From: Mycobacterium lepraemurium
Lineage (GTDB): Bacteria; Actinomycetota; Actinomycetes; Mycobacteriales; Mycobacteriaceae
Length of the DNA: 64,000 nt
NCBI GenBank assembly: GCA_002291465.1
Contig: CP021238.1
Location: 1,984,001-2,048,000 of the forward strand
Direction: 5' to 3'
The position numbers and the translations under genes were made by a program. Position 1 is the first letter of the stretch. Every line of letters starts with the position of its first letter. The notes beneath the pieces are model-generated. The model did no database searches and was not told the origin of the DNA. It saw only the letters and a program-made list of their open reading frames with translations. Shown in pieces: positions 60,107 to 64,000 of this stretch.

Positions 60107-61273
60107 GGCGCCCGGCCCGCTGCGTTGCGCGCGATCGCCCGCTCGTAGACCCGAACGGTCTGCGCCGCCACGGCTTCCCAGCTGAACACGTCGACCGCTC
60201 GGGTGCGGCCCGCCCGGCCCAGGCTGCGGCGCTTTTCCGGCGAATCCAGCAGCTCACCCAGGGCGCGGGTGAGGGCGTCGACCCGGCTGGCGACGATCGG
60301 GGTGCCGCTGGCCATGGCTTCCACGGCCGGCAGCGAAAACCCTTCGTACAGTGAGGGGATGCAGGCGACCTCCGCGGAGGCGAACAAGGCGGCCAGCGCG
60401 GCGTCGGACAGCCTGCTGGTGATGTGCACGATGTCGGAGATCCCGAGCTCGGCGATGAGTTTGTGAGTGGGGCCGTTGGGTTCGACCTTGGCCACCAGCC
60501 GCAGCTCGAGGTCCCGCACGGTGCGCAGCCGGGCGACCGCGTGCAGCAGGGTGCGGACGCCCTTGAGCGGCGTGTCGGCGCTGGCGATGGCGATGATCCG
60601 GCCGGGCTGGCGCGGGCCCGAACCCGGCTTGAACAGCTCGGTATTCACCCCGAGCGGCACCACGTGCAGTTGCTCAGGGGCGACCCCGAAATCGGAGATG
60701 ATGTCGGCCGACGACGAGACCGTCAACAGGTCGGGGATGTGGCGGGCGACTTCCTGCTGCATGGCCAAAACCCATACCAGCGGCGCACCAACGGTTTTCG
60801 GCACCATCGTGCGGCGGCCAGATCCAGCACCCGATCCCGGGTGATCGGATGGTGCACGGTGGCCACCACGGGAAGTCCCTCGGCGGCGATGCTGAGCAGG
60901 CCGGTGCCCAGGCTCTGGTTGTCGTGCACGACGTCGAAATCGGCTGTATGCCCGGCAAGTAACCGCGCGGCGCGCAGCGTGAACGTCCCCGGTTCGGGGA
61001 AGCCGTCCAGGCGGTCAGCAGTTCCAAAAGGTCGATGGAGTCCCGGATTTCGCTCGGCCGCGGCACCCGGAACGGGTCGGGTTCGCGATACAGGTCGAGG
61101 CTGGGCACCTCGGTGAGCCGGACCCGCGGATCAAGCAGGTCGGGATAGGGCTGCCCGGAGAACACCTCGACGTCATGACCGAGCTCCACCAGGCCGTGGC
61201 TGAGATGGCGCACGTAGACGCCCTGTCCGCCGCAATGGGTCTTACTACGGTAGGACAGCAGGGCAATTCGCAT
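60100..61273 (-). pseudogene. GT4-family glycosyltransferase, broken
   Basis: Starts MRIALLSYRSKTHCGGQGVYV at 61273 (acceptor-side Gly loop). One nt lost near 61002 (TAWTA then FPEPGTFTLRAARLL), one T lost from a T-run (A-run 60767-60770 on the plus strand) before AMQQEVARHIPDLL. The C-half is complete: VVPLGVNTELFKPG, IAIASADTPLKGVRTLL, EVACIPSLYEGFSLPAVEAMA (the EX7E donor motif). Heads the operon with the methyltransferase and toroid genes; its stop overlaps the methyltransferase start region. Confidence 0.84.
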
Positions 61274-61579
61274 ACTCAACTCTTCTTTGCTGGAAAATGA
61301 CCGCGGAATGGCGCCGAATCCATCGCAGTCAACGGACTCCCAAACTCCGCGACAGCAAACTGGACATGTGTCCAGACTATAGTTCGATCACCTAAGCGAG
61401 CGCAACGAGTCCGGAATCCGCCGTCCCGCGCGTAGGCGACCCCCCGGGATGTCCGACACGCAAAGATCATGCCACTGGCGCCTGGGCGTCCTCCGTCCGA
61501 CCGGTCGGTGGCCGGCGCGCGGCGCGGCCGGCTGACCGGCGGCGACGACCGCGACCGCGGGTTTTGCTACCATCGCGCG
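61274..61579. promoter_or_regulatory. Divergent intergenic region with palindrome
   Basis: 306 bp between the glycosyltransferase operon and the DUF1906 gene. The only clear structure is CTGGACATGTGTCCAG at 61360-61375, a perfect inverted repeat with 2-nt centre, a typical TetR/GntR-size operator, about 87 nt from the operon start. I see no convincing gene in it. Confidence 0.5.
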
Positions 61580-62395
61580 GTGCGGGATTCAGCCGGACCG
61601 GGTGCACGCGGCGATCGACGACCGCCGTCACGGCGCGAGGTCCTCGGCTACGCTGCCGGATGTGCCCTGGCGCCCGTGCTGGTGAGCCTGGGCGCGGTGG
61701 CCGGCGCGGGCGGTCCGACTGCCCGCGCCGCCGGGCTGAAGCTGATCGACTTTGCCGAGCGCAGGATCGCGCCCGAGGAGATCAAGGCGGCCGGCTACGA
61801 CGGAGTGGTGAACTACGTATCGCTGTCGCGGCCGGGCACCGACTTCGAGGCCAAACCGCTGACCCGGGAGTACGCCGACGCGCTGCGCGCCGCGGGCCTG
61901 CACATCGTCAGCAACTTCCAGTACGGCAAGCCCGGATGGCCTGACCCGTCGGATTTCACCCGCGGCTACGATGGCGGCGTCGCCGATGCGCACACGGCCA
62001 CGCAGCTGCACGCCGCGGCCGGCGGCCCGGACTCGGCGCCCATCTTCTTCAGCGTCGACGACGACATCGACGCTGACACGTGGAACAACGTTGCGGTGCA
62101 ATGGTTTCGGGGGATAAACTCGGTGCTGGGCGTCGGCCGCACCGGCATCTACGGGCATGCCCGGGCGTGCGGGTGGGCGATCCGTGACGGCGTCGTCGGG
62201 CCGTCCAGCGCTCCCGGCCACCGGTGGGCGTGGCAGACCCGGTCGTGGTCGCATGGCGAGCGGGAGCCCGCGGCGGTGCTGTACCAGGCCGTGGTCAACA
62301 GCCCGGGCAGCCCGGGCCCGCTGCTGGGCGGCATCAACGTGGACGTCGACGACGTCCTCGCCGCCGACTACGGGCAGTGGGATTTCGCGCGGTGA
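61580..62395 (+). CDS. Tat-exported DUF1906 protein (Rv2525c-like)
   Basis: 271 aa from GTG 61580. Twin-arginine signal PSRREVLGYAAGCALAPVLV, then a TIM-barrel glycosidase-like domain: KLIDFAERRIAPEEIKAAGYDG, FFSVDDDIDADTWNN and GGINVDVDDVLAADYGQWDF. The tubercular relative Rv2525c is Tat-secreted and surface-linked with a proposed peptidoglycan or arabinogalactan role. Intact, followed by a strong terminator. Confidence 0.86.
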   Translation: MRDSAGPGARGDRRPPSRREVLGYAAGCALAPVLVSLGAVAGAGGPTARAAGLKLIDFAERRIAPEEIKAAGYDGVVNYVSLSRPGTDFEAKPLTREYADALRAAGLHIVSNFQYGKPGWPDPSDFTRGYDGGVADAHTATQLHAAAGGPDSAPIFFSVDDDIDADTWNNVAVQWFRGINSVLGVGRTGIYGHARACGWAIRDGVVGPSSAPGHRWAWQTRSWSHGEREPAAVLYQAVVNSPGSPGPLLGGINVDVDDVLAADYGQWDFAR

Positions 62396-62405
62396 CCTAA
62401 ATGCA

Positions 62406-62440
62406 CGACACCCCGCGAGCCGGTGACTCGCGGGGTGTCG
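62406..62440. terminator. Bidirectional hairpin between DUF1906 and katG
   Basis: 14-bp perfect stem (CGACACCCCGCGAG at 62406-62419, CTCGCGGGGTGTCG at 62427-62440), 7-nt loop, between convergent stops. Confidence 0.85.
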
Positions 62441-62447
62441 CCCGGTG

Positions 62448-64000
<1,553 letters not shown>

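Overview
The window is high-GC mycobacterial chromosome. Gene order and protein sequence from the start to about 14.4 kb match the slow-growing mycobacterial dcw cluster: ftsW, murG, murC, ftsQ, ftsZ, pgeF, yggS, sepF, a YggT-family gene, wag31, then homologues of Rv2144c, Rv2143, Rv2141c and Rv2140c. Protein similarity and gene content fit the Mycobacterium avium complex. About two dozen genes are broken, which suggests a MAC-related lineage in reductive evolution; M. lepraemurium would fit. That species call is inference, not something the sequence proves.

Layout. (1) 1-14.4 kb: cell-division and wall-synthesis genes, all intact, many overlapping by 4 nt; a tRNA-Leu(GAG) at 12.3 kb. (2) 14.4-17.5 kb: a 1.42-kb IS481-type insertion sequence with a frameshifted transposase, between a DUF222 gene fragment and a second, broken DUF222/HNH (13E12-type) gene. 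(3) 17.5-31 kb: a broken flavin monooxygenase and alcohol dehydrogenase, then an Rv1897c-Rv1906c-like block (dtd, MTH1187-family protein, cinA, nanT, broken amidohydrolase and holin-like genes, aao, secreted Rv1906c homologue), then nitroreductase, SRPBCC, CMD and nitronate monooxygenase genes. (4) 31-50.8 kb: the most decayed part, with broken ArsR-partner, metallo-hydrolase, isocitrate lyase 2, three short-chain dehydrogenases, DUF899, fatty-acyl-AMP ligase, NTF2-like, AraC/GlxA, nitronate monooxygenase and acyl-CoA dehydrogenase genes. Intact ArsR, LLM oxidoreductase, ECF sigma factor, DJ-1-like, thiol peroxidase and NYN genes lie between them. (5) 50.8-64 kb: intact epimerase, aldehyde dehydrogenase, methyltransferase, GH16 and DUF1906 genes; a broken cutinase; a decaying glycosyltransferase / methyltransferase / alpha-toroid operon; and the C-terminal two thirds of katG, cut by the window edge.

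How it works together. The intact left block supplies lipid II synthesis (MurC, MurG), the lipid II polymerase FtsW, the divisome (FtsQ, FtsZ, SepF) and polar growth (Wag31). The rest is accessory metabolism (redox enzymes, lipid and steroid-like catabolism, secreted hydrolases), where lesions accumulate. Seven in-frame nonsense codons, a 10-bp tandem duplication and several larger deletions accompany many 1-nt indels, so decay is the simplest explanation, although some homopolymer indels could be sequencing errors. Three genes carry paired indels that cancel in frame and leave a scrambled internal segment. I found no CRISPR array, prophage or defence system.
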